Positions 8,775 through 17,714 are shown, counted from the stretch's first letter. The stretch: 64,000 bases of DNA from Intrasporangium calvum DSM 43043 (GCF_000184685.1 NC_014830.1:2976001-3040000); one strand, 5' to 3'. The notes: generated by a model not told the origin, from the sequence alone. A program made the numbers and translations.

Positions 8775-10151
8775 ATGAACGGCACACCGGCACTCAGCAT
8801 CCTCGAGGCAGCACGTGGCTCGGTTGTCACGGCGCACTCCCCCGATTACGAACAGGCGCGCTCTGTCTACAACGGCATGATCGACCGCCACCCCCTCGCC
8901 GTCGTGCGCGCCGTCGATGTCGCCGACGTGCGTGTCGCGGTCGCAGCGGCACGGGAGAGCGGCCTCGACCTCGCCATCCGGGCGGGGGGGCACAGCGTTC
9001 CAGGGTTCGGGACGGTGGACGACGGCATCGTCCTCGACCTCAGCCGCATGAAGGGGATCCGCATCGACCCGAGCAAGCGGACCGCCCGAGTACAAGGAGG
9101 CTGCACCTGGGGGGACTTCGACCATGCTGCGCACGCCTTCGGCCTGGCAACCACGGGCGGGATCATCTCGACCACCGGAGTGGCCGGCCTCACCCTCGGC
9201 GGGGGTATCGGCTACCTCGCCCGTGCGCACGGACTCTCCATCGACAACCTTCGCTCGGTCGACGTCGTCCTTGCCGATGGCAGCTTCGTGACCGCGAGCG
9301 AGAACGAGCACGCCGACCTGTTCTGGGCGCTGCGCGGCGGTGGCGGGAACTTCGGGGTGGTGACCGAGCTGGAGTTCGACCTTCACCCGGTCGACACGAT
9401 CTACGGCGGCCCGATGTTCTTCGAGCTCGAGAACGCCGAGGCCCTGCTCAAGACCTATCGCGAGTGGATCGCCGCCGCCCCCCGCGCCATGGGAGCCTTC
9501 CCTGCGTTCCAGATCGCCCCACCGCTTCCCTTCGTACCCGAGGACCGGGTCGGCGAGCCGTTCGCGCTGCTGGTGTCCTGCTTCAACGGCAGTGACGAGG
9601 ACGCGGAGGCGCTGCTCCAGGAGCTGCGTGCGGTCGGAACGCCGGTCGCCGAACACGTCGGCCGGATGCCCTACCCTGCACTCAACTCCGCGTTCGACGG
9701 CTTGTTGCCCGCCGGCCTCCAGCACTACTGGAAGGCCGCGTTCCTCCCCGAGCTCACCGACGGCGCCATCGCCGCGCACCTGGAACATGGCCCGAACGTG
9801 CCGGCGATGCAGTCCACGATGCACCTCTACCCGATCGACGGGGCGGTCCAGGACGTCGCCGCAGATGCGACCGCGTTCGCCTATCGCGATGCGAAATTTG
9901 CCCCCGTGATCGCGGGCATGTGGCCGGACCCGGCAGACAACGAGGCCAACACTAGGTGGGTTCGCGACTACCACGCGGCACTCGAGCCCCACACCAGCGC
10001 CGGCGGCTACATCAACTTCATGGCGCAGGACGACCAGAGCCGCATCCAGGCCAACTACGGGCCGAACTACGAGCGCCTCGCCCTCGTCAAGAACACCTAT
10101 GACCCGAAGAACCTGTTCCACCTCAACCAGAACATCGCTCCGTCGGAATGA
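8775..10151 (+). CDS. BBE-type FAD-binding oxidoreductase
   Basis: 458 residues, ATG at 8775 with AGGAGC just upstream. It is a PCMH-type FAD domain (roughly residues 40-210) followed by a substrate domain and a C-terminal berberine-bridge (BBE) motif: NYGPNYERLALVKNTYDPKN. His73 in RAGGHSVPG is the expected covalent FAD ligand. The position that carries the second flavin-linking Cys in bicovalent members reads IISTTGVAGLTLGGG, without Cys, so single covalent attachment is likely. Such enzymes oxidise sugars or secondary metabolites with O2; the substrate here is unknown. Divergent from the LAL regulator, which may control it. Confidence 0.85.
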   Translation: MNGTPALSILEAARGSVVTAHSPDYEQARSVYNGMIDRHPLAVVRAVDVADVRVAVAAARESGLDLAIRAGGHSVPGFGTVDDGIVLDLSRMKGIRIDPSKRTARVQGGCTWGDFDHAAHAFGLATTGGIISTTGVAGLTLGGGIGYLARAHGLSIDNLRSVDVVLADGSFVTASENEHADLFWALRGGGGNFGVVTELEFDLHPVDTIYGGPMFFELENAEALLKTYREWIAAAPRAMGAFPAFQIAPPLPFVPEDRVGEPFALLVSCFNGSDEDAEALLQELRAVGTPVAEHVGRMPYPALNSAFDGLLPAGLQHYWKAAFLPELTDGAIAAHLEHGPNVPAMQSTMHLYPIDGAVQDVAADATAFAYRDAKFAPVIAGMWPDPADNEANTRWVRDYHAALEPHTSAGGYINFMAQDDQSRIQANYGPNYERLALVKNTYDPKNLFHLNQNIAPSE

Positions 10152-10245
10152 GTCGCGAGTCCACCATTCCGCAGCCGCCACCTCGGGTCGGCTGACGCAT
10201 CGCCGCCCCTCGCGGTGGAGACGTTGAGTGGCTTGATGGACTTAG

Positions 10246-10745
10246 TTCACACGGAAGCTGCTCGTGCTCGCCCGGCTGGACGGTCATGTCCCTGTGGCCC
10301 AAAACGAGGTGGACCTCGACGACGTCGCGCACGACGCGGTCGAGACGCTGCGCCGCCACACCGACCTCGTCCTCGACATCGCAGTTGACCCCCTGCCCGC
10401 CGTGCGAGTGCGCGGAGACGGACCGCAGCTGGCCCGCGTCGTGCGAAACCTCCTCGAGAACGCGGCGCGGCACGCGCGTTCGAGGGCACGTCGCGTTGGC
10501 GGCCGAGGGCGCCTGGGCCGTGGTGCGGGTGCGTGATGACGAGCCGGGAGTGCCGCCGGAGGACCGCGAGCGCATCTTCGAGCGATTCACCCACCTCGAC
10601 GACGCCAGGGCCCGCGATCGCGGCGGCAGCGGCCTGGGGCTGGCGATCAACCGTGAGACGTCACTGGCTCGCGGCGGGTCCCTGCATGTGATGCAGGACA
10701 CGTCGGACGGCGCCCTGTTCGAGCTGCGCCTTCCCTGTGGAAGGG
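10246..10745 (+). pseudogene. Truncated, frameshifted histidine kinase
   Basis: Only the C-terminal part of a sensor kinase remains. KLLVLARLDG (end of the HisKA region) leads to the N-box QLARVVRNLLENAARHA, then near 10480 the reading frame shifts and continues in another frame with VALAAEGAWAVVRVRDDEPG, IFERFTHLDDARARDRGGSG and LGLAI. The sensor domain and phosphorylated His are gone, and a stop at 10243 closes the frame upstream. Not functional. The downstream ABC/two-component operon carries its own intact kinase. Confidence 0.8.
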
Positions 10746-10753
10746 ATGAGGGC

Positions 10754-10769
10754 TCTCACGCTGGTCTCA
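10754..10769 (+). promoter_or_regulatory. Candidate response-regulator operator
   Basis: Direct repeat TCTCACGCTGG/TCTCAGGTGG: TCTCA at 10754-10758 and again at 10765-10769, an 11-bp period typical of OmpR-family sites. It ends 25 nt before the ABC ATPase start, and the operon encodes an OmpR-type regulator, so autoregulation is plausible. No Shine-Dalgarno is obvious at that start. Confidence 0.45.
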
Positions 10770-10794
10770 GGTGGCTGTTCGTAGCGTCGGGGCC

Positions 10795-11532
10795 ATGAGT
10801 GACATCGCGATCAGAACGACAGGGCTCTGCAAGTCCTACGGCGACAAGACGGCCCTGGTCGGCCTGGACCTCGAGGTCCGCGCCGGTGAGGTCTTCGGCC
10901 TCCTCGGGCACAACGGCGCCGGCAAGACGACGACCGTCAATCTCCTGACGACCCTGCTCCAGCCCACCGGCGGTCAGATGGTCATCGGCGGGCAGGACGG
11001 CAGGCGCAACCCCGACGGGGTGCGCCGCATCATCGGCTACCTGCCGGAGAACGTGCAGTTCTACGACAACCTCACGACCCTGGAGAACGTGCGCTACTTC
11101 GGTCGGCTCTCTGGGCTGCGCAGGCCCGACGCCCGGATCGGCCAGGTCTTGGAGTACCTCGACTTCACCGGGCACGAGAACGAGCGCCTGGGCACATTCT
11201 CCAAGGGCATGCGTCAGCGGGTCGGCATCGCCCAGGCGATCCTGCACGAGCCCGCCGTGCTGTTCCTGGACGAGCCCACCTCGGGGCTGGACCCCCAAGG
11301 GGTCCGCAAGCTCCGCGAGATCATCGTCGGGCTCAACCGGGACCTCGGCATGACGATCTTCATGAACACCCACCTGCTGTCCGAGGTGACGAAGACCTGC
11401 ACCAGCATCGGCGTGCTCACAGCCGGTGAGCTGCGCTACCACGACTCGCTCGAGGCGACCATTGGCGCCTTCCCCGACGAGTCCTCGCTGGAGGACATCT
11501 ACCTGCACCTCGACTCACCGAGGGTCGCATGA
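10795..11532 (+). CDS. ABC transporter ATP-binding protein
   Basis: 245 residues with Walker A LLGHNGAGKTTT, Q-loop region, signature FSKGMRQRVGIAQ, Walker B AVLFLDEPTSGLDP and H-loop MNTHLLSEV: a complete ABC-2 exporter-type ATPase. ATG at 10795 begins MSDIAIRTTGL; there is no clear ribosome binding site. First gene of a tight operon (ATGA overlap with the next gene) of ATPase, two permeases, a lipoprotein and a two-component pair. Such modules commonly export or sense peptides, antibiotics or lipids; the cargo here is not known. Confidence 0.85.
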   Translation: MSDIAIRTTGLCKSYGDKTALVGLDLEVRAGEVFGLLGHNGAGKTTTVNLLTTLLQPTGGQMVIGGQDGRRNPDGVRRIIGYLPENVQFYDNLTTLENVRYFGRLSGLRRPDARIGQVLEYLDFTGHENERLGTFSKGMRQRVGIAQAILHEPAVLFLDEPTSGLDPQGVRKLREIIVGLNRDLGMTIFMNTHLLSEVTKTCTSIGVLTAGELRYHDSLEATIGAFPDESSLEDIYLHLDSPRVA

Positions 11533-12425
11533 CCGGCTTCAGGGCCACCCTGCAACAGGAGGTGCTCAGCGCCCGCCGCGAGCGGATGCCGCAGGTGCTC
11601 CTGGTCGTCTTCCTCGGCATGGTGTCCGTCTCCAGCCTCATCGGCTGGCTCACCCATCGCACGGTGACAAGCGTGTGGGAGACCACCAGGGCGGCGGGCC
11701 TGACCACAGCACCCAACCCCTTCGCGCACGCCGCCTCGCTGAGCTACGTGACGAACGTGGTGATCTACGTGATCCTCATCGGCGCGCTCCTCGCGATCGT
11801 CCTGGGCGTCAGCTCGACACTGCGGAGCCGGAAGTCGCGGACGACGGACCTCGTCCTGAGCCGGCCGGTCGACGTGGCCGTCCACCTCGGAGCCAAGCTC
11901 ACGGGCATGGCGATCTGGCTCGCCACGATCCTCACCGCAGCAGCGGTGCTCACCTGGGCGAGCATCGCCCTGATCGCCCGGGCCGCCCTCGGCGCCGGAG
12001 ACACCGTCCGGCTCGCCTCGTTCTTCGGCCTGGCCTGGGTGTTCCTCCTCGTCTTCGTCGTCGTCGGGATGCTCAGTGGCATCCACAGCCGGCGCGAGAC
12101 CTCAGCGCTCCTGCTGCCGATCGTCGGCTGGAGCGTGATCACGTTCGTCCTGCCCCAGCTCGGCACGGCAGCACTCCCAGTGTCCCTGCTCAACCCGGTG
12201 GCCGCGGTCCCCGTCCAGGGCGGCGCATTCGCCCTCGTCCAACAGATCGTCGGCCCGCTCGCCCTGGGCGAGCAGTTCAAGACCCTCAGCGGCGCGGCCC
12301 TCGGAACCGGAGGCTCCAGCAGCCTCGGGCTCGCCGCGACCGCGATCGTCACCGCCCTCGCGGCCGGCCTCCTGGTGCTGCTGGCGACCAAGCGCGACCA
12401 CCTGAGAAGAGACCTCCGTGACTGA
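11529..12425 (+). CDS. ABC-2 type permease, first subunit
   Basis: 298 residues with about six hydrophobic segments (for example VLLVVFLGMVSVSSLIGWL, IYVILIGALLAIVLGV, VFLLVFVVVGML and the C-terminal TAIVTALAAGLLVLLA). SSTLRSRKSRTTDLVLSRPV is the cytoplasmic-loop pattern of NosY/ABC-2 permeases. Its start overlaps the ATPase stop and its stop overlaps the next start, so translation is coupled. Partner of the ATPase at 10795 and the permease at 12418. Confidence 0.8.
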   Translation: MTGFRATLQQEVLSARRERMPQVLLVVFLGMVSVSSLIGWLTHRTVTSVWETTRAAGLTTAPNPFAHAASLSYVTNVVIYVILIGALLAIVLGVSSTLRSRKSRTTDLVLSRPVDVAVHLGAKLTGMAIWLATILTAAAVLTWASIALIARAALGAGDTVRLASFFGLAWVFLLVFVVVGMLSGIHSRRETSALLLPIVGWSVITFVLPQLGTAALPVSLLNPVAAVPVQGGAFALVQQIVGPLALGEQFKTLSGAALGTGGSSSLGLAATAIVTALAAGLLVLLATKRDHLRRDLRD

Positions 12426-13389
12426 CACCCTCGTCGTCGCCCGCAAGGAGCTGCTCGACCTGCGCCGCAACCGGTTCATGGCCCTGCTGCTCGGCTTCAT
12501 CCTCGTCGCCGCCACCCTCTCGGTGATCGTCGGGGCCGCCCAGTTCCGGATCAAGCTCGACGAGTACCACCAGTACGTCGACGCACTCAAGGCCAGCGGG
12601 AGCACGGTCGCCCCGGCCGCCCCGCAGCTGTTCCCGCTCCAGCTGCTGCGCGGGAGCATCGAGTACATCGAGCTGATCGGCGGGCTCTTCGCCATCGTCG
12701 TCGGCTACGGCATGGTCGCCAAGGAGAAGCAGCGCGCCACCATCCAGCTCCTCTTCAGCCGGCCCGTCCGACGCTACTCGGTCGCCGGCGGCAAGGTGCT
12801 CGCTCTGGGGCTCACCTGGCTGGTCGCGGTCGCAGTCGTCTTCTCCGTCATCACCGGTGTGCTCCTGGTCGTCGGCCGGGCCCCGCTGCAACCGGTCGAC
12901 ATCGGACGGCTGTTGATCGCCGCCGCCGTGGCGTGGGCCTACCTGCTGCTCTGGAGCGCCCTGGCCATGGCACTCGCCTCCTCGACCAAGCACCTGAGCA
13001 CCGGCCTGATCGCCGTCCTGGTCCTGTGGCTCGTCGTGGTCCTGATCATCCCGCAGATCGGCGACACCATGGATCCGGACAACCAGGTGCCCGGTGGGCT
13101 GTTCAAGAGCCTGCAGATCGCCAAGCCGGACGAGAAGGCCGTGCTGGCCCACTTCACGGGCTACGACACCGTGCGCAACGGCCTGGAGGTCACGTCCGTC
13201 ACCAAGCACTTCGAGCGGCTCTCGTTCGCCTTCCTCGGGATCAAGGACACCTTCAACCAGCTGCCCATCGCCGCCGTCGCACGCGAGACCCTGACCTACT
13301 CCCTCTCCCTCGTCCTGGCCTCCGCCGCTGCGGTCGGCCTCGCCCTGCTCACCACCACCCGCAAGACGCTCCTCAGGAGGAACTCATGA
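12418..13389 (+). CDS. ABC-2 type permease, second subunit
   Basis: 323 residues, GTG start overlapping the previous gene by 8 bp. Hydrophobic segments include FMALLLGFILVAATLSVIVG, LIGGLFAIVVGYGM, WLVAVAVVFSVITGVLLVV, AYLLLWSALAMALA and LIAVLVLWLVVVLIIPQIG. The loop KEKQRATIQLLFSRPVRRYS is the counterpart of the loop in the first permease, so the exporter is probably a heterodimer. Followed at once by the lipoprotein gene. Confidence 0.8.
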   Translation: MTDTLVVARKELLDLRRNRFMALLLGFILVAATLSVIVGAAQFRIKLDEYHQYVDALKASGSTVAPAAPQLFPLQLLRGSIEYIELIGGLFAIVVGYGMVAKEKQRATIQLLFSRPVRRYSVAGGKVLALGLTWLVAVAVVFSVITGVLLVVGRAPLQPVDIGRLLIAAAVAWAYLLLWSALAMALASSTKHLSTGLIAVLVLWLVVVLIIPQIGDTMDPDNQVPGGLFKSLQIAKPDEKAVLAHFTGYDTVRNGLEVTSVTKHFERLSFAFLGIKDTFNQLPIAAVARETLTYSLSLVLASAAAVGLALLTTTRKTLLRRNS

Positions 13390-13988
13390 ACCGCACCACG
13401 CTCACCATCGCCGGCGTGTCCGTCCTGCTCACCGCAGCAGCCCTCACGGGTTGCGCCTCCACCTCCACGAGTCCCCCGGGGCCCGGCACAGCGGCGGCTT
13501 CGGCCTCCACGGCGCCGACGGCAGGGTCGACTGCCGGCGGCACGTCCGTGGTACTCCCAGTCACCGCGAACCCCATCGCGAACACCGCCACCGACCCCAC
13601 CCTGCAGATCACCTACGCGGCCGTCGAGGACAACGTCGACCCGAGCACGAAGAAGGCGATCAGCGACCGCCTGGAGATCACCCTGAAGAACACCGGGACC
13701 AAGCCGCTGACCGGGTTCGAGATCTACTACGAGATGACCGACCTCACCACGGGCACCAAGGAGGGCTACTACCAGAAGCTCGACGGGCTGACGGTGGCCG
13801 CCGGTACGGAGCAGACGATCTACTTCGACAACGAGACCGGCCCCGGGCACTACCCGGAGAACCAGTTCAGCATCTACCGGAGCTCGACCAACCAGGTCGA
13901 CTTCACGATCCAGGTCAGCGCCTCCGGTGCGAAGATTGCCACCGGCACGGCGACGAAGTCCGTCGGGACCGGCGAGAAGTCCGACTGA
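13386..13988 (+). CDS. Exporter-associated lipoprotein
   Basis: 200 residues with a type II signal peptide and lipobox LTGC; Cys near residue 22 would be acylated. A Ser/Thr/Ala/Pro linker follows, then a ~130-residue beta-rich domain (LQITYAAVEDNVDP, RLEITLKNTGTKPLTGFEIY, TIYFDNETGPGHYPEN) resembling Ig-like DUF4352-type domains. AGGAGG lies just before the ATG at 13386, which overlaps the permease stop. A surface partner of the ABC exporter is the natural inference; ligand unknown. Confidence 0.75.
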   Translation: MNRTTLTIAGVSVLLTAAALTGCASTSTSPPGPGTAAASASTAPTAGSTAGGTSVVLPVTANPIANTATDPTLQITYAAVEDNVDPSTKKAISDRLEITLKNTGTKPLTGFEIYYEMTDLTTGTKEGYYQKLDGLTVAAGTEQTIYFDNETGPGHYPENQFSIYRSSTNQVDFTIQVSASGAKIATGTATKSVGTGEKSD

Positions 13989-14029
13989 CAGCGGGCCAGC
14001 AACTCATCCCAGGAACGGAGGCGAGCGAC

Positions 14030-14710
14030 GTGAGGATCTTGGTCGTGGAGGACGACGCCCGGCTCGCCGACGTCGTCCGGCGGGCGCTGGGCGAGGCGGG
14101 CTACGCGGCCGACGTCGCGCACGACGGGCCGGCGGCCCTGGAGGCCTTCGAGGTCGAGACCTACGACCTGGTCGTCCTGGACCTCATGCTCCCAGGAATC
14201 GCGGGCGGCGGGATGGAGGTCTGCCGGGTGATGCGCCGGCACAGCAGCGACGTCCCGATCCTCATGCTCACCGCGCTCGACTCGCTCCGGCGCAAGGTCG
14301 AAGGGCTGGACGCAGGCGCGGACGACTACCTGGTCAAGCCCTTCCACCTCTCCGAGCTCCTCGCGCGGGTGCGCGCCCTGATGCGGCGCGCACCCCGTGC
14401 GGACGCCCCCGTGCTCGAAGCGGCGGGCGTCTTGCTGGACCCGGCGACCCGCACCGCTCACCGTGCCGGGCGGTCGATCCCGCTCACCGCCAAGGAGTAC
14501 GCCGTCCTGGAGTACCTCATGCGCAACGCCGGGCACGTGGTCAGCTCGAGCCAGCTCATTGACCACGCCTGGGACACGAACTACCAAGGGGTGAGCAACG
14601 TCGTCCAGACCTACATCCGCTACCTGCGGGTCAAGCTCGCCGAACCCGGCCTGCCCGAGGTCATCGAGACGCGGCGCGGCTACGGGTACCTGATAGCGGT
14701 GGACGGATGA
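14030..14710 (+). CDS. OmpR-family response regulator
   Basis: 226 residues: receiver domain with acidic pair E7/D8/D9, phospho-acceptor Asp51 (LVVLDLMLPG), Thr/Lys switch residues (MLTALDS, DDYLVKPF), then a winged-helix domain ending VSNVVQTYIRYLRVKL and VIETRRGYGYLI. GTG at 14030 is supported by GGAGG about 9 nt upstream; longer starts run through the lipoprotein gene. The stop overlaps the kinase ATG. Likely activates or autoregulates this operon through the TCTCA repeat at 10754. Confidence 0.9.
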   Translation: MRILVVEDDARLADVVRRALGEAGYAADVAHDGPAALEAFEVETYDLVVLDLMLPGIAGGGMEVCRVMRRHSSDVPILMLTALDSLRRKVEGLDAGADDYLVKPFHLSELLARVRALMRRAPRADAPVLEAAGVLLDPATRTAHRAGRSIPLTAKEYAVLEYLMRNAGHVVSSSQLIDHAWDTNYQGVSNVVQTYIRYLRVKLAEPGLPEVIETRRGYGYLIAVDG

Positions 14711-15675
14711 TCTTCCGCCGCGCCGTCCTACGGCTGACCCTGACGTACACCGCCATCCTGCTCACCCTGTACGGCGCGGTCGCCGTCGGGGTCTACGCCT
14801 TCGTCACGGGCACCTTCGACTACGACACGGTGACCAGCGACGGAGCCGTCCAAGCCAGCGGGGTCGAGCTCGGCTTCGCCCACCTGCGCACGGGCCTGCT
14901 CCTGGGGTTCGCCGCCCTCGTCGTCGTCGTCCCGGTCCTCAGCTACGTGATGGCGCGGCGCGCACTCGTGCCGGTCAGGGCGAGCTACAAGGCCCAGGAG
15001 CGCTTCGTCGACGACGCCTCGCACGAGTTCAGGACCCCACTGAGCGTCCTGCAGGTCGAGATGGAGCTCGCGCTCAGCAGACCGCGGACCCCCGCCGAGT
15101 ACGTCCACGTCCTGGAAGGAAGCCTCAGCGAGGTCGCGAGCCTCACCCGACTCACCGAGGATCTCCTTCTGCTGGCTCGCGGCGGGTCATCCGACCTCAC
15201 CGCCGCCTTCGACATGGTCTCGCTCGGCGCGGTCGTGCGGACCGCGGCCGCCCGCTCGGACAGGTCCGCCGCCGGTGGCCCCCCGGTCACGATCGACGTG
15301 CGGTCCGAGGCCGTCGTGCGAGGCTCCCGAGAGCTCCTCACCCGCGCGATCGGGAACCTCATCGACAACGCACTGCGACACACCCCGCCCACGGGGGCGG
15401 TCGTGGTGACGGTCACCGACGACGGCTCTTCACCAACCATCAGGGTCGCGGACTCGGGAGTGGGCATGAGCCCGCAGACCGCAGCGCGCGCCTTCGACAG
15501 GTTCTGGCGTGGCGACGAGTCCCGATCCCTGCCGGGCCACGGGCTCGGCCTCGCCCTGGTCCAGCAGATCACCGCAGCACACCAGGGGCGCGCCACGATC
15601 ACCGAGACCCCCGGAGGCGGCACGACCGTCTCGCTGGTGCTGCCCGCCCCGCGCCGCATGCACCCAGCGGGGTAG
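14707..15675 (+). CDS. Sensor histidine kinase
   Basis: 322 residues. Two N-terminal membrane helices (LRLTLTYTAILLTLYGAVAV and LLLGFAALVVVVPVLSYVMA) enclose a very short (~35-residue) external loop, so sensing may be intramembrane or through the partner exporter. His106 in DDASHEFRTPLS is the phosphorylation site. The ATPase domain has IGNLIDNALRHTPP (N box), RVADSGVGM (G1), FDRFW (F) and GLGLALVQQI (G2), all intact. Overlaps the response regulator by 4 bp. Last gene of the operon. Confidence 0.9.
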   Translation: MIFRRAVLRLTLTYTAILLTLYGAVAVGVYAFVTGTFDYDTVTSDGAVQASGVELGFAHLRTGLLLGFAALVVVVPVLSYVMARRALVPVRASYKAQERFVDDASHEFRTPLSVLQVEMELALSRPRTPAEYVHVLEGSLSEVASLTRLTEDLLLLARGGSSDLTAAFDMVSLGAVVRTAAARSDRSAAGGPPVTIDVRSEAVVRGSRELLTRAIGNLIDNALRHTPPTGAVVVTVTDDGSSPTIRVADSGVGMSPQTAARAFDRFWRGDESRSLPGHGLGLALVQQITAAHQGRATITETPGGGTTVSLVLPAPRRMHPAG

Positions 15676-15698
15676 TCGCCCGACGTCGGTGTTCGGGT

Positions 15699-15955
15699 GT
15701 GGAGCTGATGCTGGTCAACGCCCGGCACGTCAAGACGGTGCCGAGGCGCAAGACCGATGTCGCGGACGCGACCTGGCTCGCCCAGCTCGGTGCCCAAGGC
15801 TTGGTGAAGGCATCGTTCGTGCCGCCGGAGCCGATCCGCGCATTCCTGGCCCGGGTGCATCTGGACCTGATCGACCGGCACACCGGCGAGATCAACAAGC
15901 TGACCGCGCGGATCGCGGGGATGATGGAGCCGATGGGTCGCCCGCGGCAGGGTCG
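15699..15955 (+). pseudogene. IS110-family transposase fragment
   Basis: VNARHVKTVPRRKTDVADAT, then WLAQLGAQGLVKASFVPP, is the conserved N-terminal DEDD region of IS110/IS1111 transposases, joined to IDRHTGEINKLTARIAGMME from further along the same family. Both ends of the gene are missing, no terminal repeats are visible, and the frame runs into unrelated integrase debris. A dead insertion-sequence remnant. Confidence 0.8.
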
Positions 15956-16044
15956 CCGACGACGTGCTCGAGGTCGTGATGGTCGCCCTCGGCGCGGTCG
16001 GGGCATGGATCGGCTGTCGACGCGCGGCCGCCGGCATCGAGAGC

Positions 16045-16290
16045 ATGCGACTGCACGACCTCCGGCACTTCTACGCATCCGGCCTGATCGCTGCCGGCGG
16101 CGACGTCGTGACCGTGCAGCGAGCCCTCGGGCACAAGTCCGCGACGGTGACTCTGTCGACTACTCGCACCAGTGGCCGACGGCCGAGGACCGTATCCGGA
16201 AGGCCGCCCAAGGCATGGTCCTCAGCGCTCTTGCGGACTCCCTGCGGACTGAGGGCCAAGAAACCGCGGGTGACCAGGGCAGTTACACGT
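16045..16290 (+). pseudogene. Tyrosine integrase C-terminal remnant
   Basis: MRLHDLRHFYASGLIAAGGD, then VVTVQRALGHKSATVTLST, is the box II region of phage integrases (Arg, His-x-x-Arg and the LGHxS motif). A frameshift near 16155 follows; the other frame continues DYSHQWPTAEDRIRKAAQG with the expected catalytic Tyr. The N-terminal two thirds are absent. Evidence of an older integrated element at the spot later used by the serine-integrase satellite. Confidence 0.8.
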
Positions 16291-16303
16291 TGAAGCGGAA
16301 CTC
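16284..16303 (-). other. Displaced native 3' end of ychF
   Basis: On the minus strand this reads GAG TTC CGC TTC AAC GTG TAA, that is EFRFNV-stop, the canonical YchF C-terminus. The rest of ychF is 8.3 kb away at 24607-25701, where it now ends EFRHSATTK. This stretch therefore marks the chromosome before insertion. Confidence 0.85.
16296..16303 (+). other. attL core of the integrated satellite
   Basis: CGGAACTC, shared exactly with attR at 24629-24636. The left flank is the native ychF end; the right flank leads into the serine integrase 35 bp on. Eight bp of identity is within the range for serine-integrase crossover cores. Confidence 0.8.
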
Positions 16304-16337
16304 CACCGGATCACCTGAGAAGGCAACACTATGTGGC

Positions 16338-17714
16338 ATGAGCACAAGACCCCCACGAAGAGCGGCCGTCTACTTGCGGATCTCGCTCGACGCGACCGGC
16401 GAAGGGCTGGCCGTCGACCGGCAGCGCAAAGAGTGCCTGGCCATCGTCAAGGCCCGCGGGTGGGACGTCACGCGCGAGTACGTCGACAACTCGATCTCCG
16501 CCTCGGACGCTCGCAAGAACCGCCCCGGCTACGACGCCCTCGTGCGCGACTTCCAAGCCGGACACTACGACGCACTGGTCTGCTACGACCTCGACCGGCT
16601 CACCCGGCAGCCACGGCAGCTCGAGGACTGGATCGACGCCGCCGAGGCCCGCGGGCTGGCCCTCGTGACCGCCAACGGTGAGGCCGACCTGACCACCGAC
16701 GCCGGCCGACTGTTCGCCCGGATCCGGCTCGCCGTCGCCCGCGCCGAGGTGGAGCGCAAGAGCGCGCGTCAGCGGTCCGCCGCCCGTCAGCGGTCCGAGC
16801 TGGGCAAGCCACCGCTGGGAGTCCGGCTCACCGGGTACACGCCGAGGGGCGAGCTCGTGCCCGAGGAGGCCGCGGTCGTGCGCCGGATCTTCGACGAGTT
16901 CCTCGAGGTGCGCAACCTGCGCAGGGTCGCCCGGTCGCTCACCGAGGACGGCATCGTGACCCGGCGCGGCAAGCCGTGGCACCCCTCGACCGTACAGACG
17001 ATCCTGCGCAACCCACGGTATGCCGGTCGTGCGGTCTACCAGGGCCAGCAGACGGGCCAGCGGGGCGCGTGGGTGCCCATCGTCACCGACGACGAGTACG
17101 AGGCCGTACAGGCGATCCTCGACAACCCTGAGCGGGTCGCCAACTCGACCGGCTCGACCGAACGGAAGCACCTCGGGTCAGGGCTCTACCTGTGCGCCGT
17201 GTGCCGGCAGCCGCTCAGCGCATGGTCGGGGGCGCGCTACCGATGCCGCGACGGTGCCCACGTCAACCGCTCCCGAGGCCCGGTCGACCAGTACGTGCGA
17301 GCCGTCATCGCCGCCCGGCTGTCCCGCCCTGACGTCGCGGACCTACTCGCCCCGACCACGGCCACCACGGCGCCGCTGCAGGAGGAGGTTGCCCGGCTTC
17401 GGAAGCGGCTCGCCCGGCTCGACGCCGACTACGACGCCGACTTCATCGACGGGCCACGGTACAAGGCAGCCCGCGACCGCGGCCGCGAGGAGCTGGTCAA
17501 GGCTCAGGCTGCCCTGGCCGCTGCGCAGACCCGCGGCGAGCTGTCGGCCGTCGTGACCGCACCCGACCCGGCCGAGGCGTTCCTGGCCGCGCCGCTGGCG
17601 ACGCAACGGGCCGTCGTCGACGCGCTCGCCGTCGTGGCGCTCGCCAAGGGCACCCGCTACTCGCGCACGTTCGACCCGGCTACCGTCGTCATCGAGCCCA
17701 AGGGGGAGAAGTGA
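16338..17714 (+). CDS. Large serine integrase
   Basis: 458 residues. Catalytic Ser16 lies in AVYLRISLD; the resolvase domain continues with YDALVCYDLDRLTRQPRQLE and RSARQRSAARQRSELGKPPL. The recombinase domain (TILRNPRYAGRAVYQG), a zinc ribbon (LYLCAVCRQPL with a later Cys and His) and a C-terminal coiled coil (PLQEEVARLRKRLARLDADY) follow. ATG 16338 is used because it is 35 bp inside attL and begins at the family's usual N-terminus. The architecture matches the phiRv1/Bxb1 group. It presumably inserted the element into ychF; a directionality factor was not recognised. Confidence 0.9.
   Translation: MSTRPPRRAAVYLRISLDATGEGLAVDRQRKECLAIVKARGWDVTREYVDNSISASDARKNRPGYDALVRDFQAGHYDALVCYDLDRLTRQPRQLEDWIDAAEARGLALVTANGEADLTTDAGRLFARIRLAVARAEVERKSARQRSAARQRSELGKPPLGVRLTGYTPRGELVPEEAAVVRRIFDEFLEVRNLRRVARSLTEDGIVTRRGKPWHPSTVQTILRNPRYAGRAVYQGQQTGQRGAWVPIVTDDEYEAVQAILDNPERVANSTGSTERKHLGSGLYLCAVCRQPLSAWSGARYRCRDGAHVNRSRGPVDQYVRAVIAARLSRPDVADLLAPTTATTAPLQEEVARLRKRLARLDADYDADFIDGPRYKAARDRGREELVKAQAALAAAQTRGELSAVVTAPDPAEAFLAAPLATQRAVVDALAVVALAKGTRYSRTFDPATVVIEPKGEK

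Noticed and set aside
13451-14029. Extension of the response regulator into the lipoprotein gene
   Set aside because: It overlaps a well-supported lipoprotein in another frame; GTG 14030 has a good ribosome binding site and the standard receiver start.
16045-16290. Active tyrosine integrase for the satellite
   Set aside because: Truncated, frameshifted and outside attL; the intact serine integrase is just inside the element.
15699-17714. Serine integrase starting at 15699
   Set aside because: The upstream part of the frame encodes IS110 and tyrosine-integrase debris; the real N-terminus is the ATG at 16338 inside attL.
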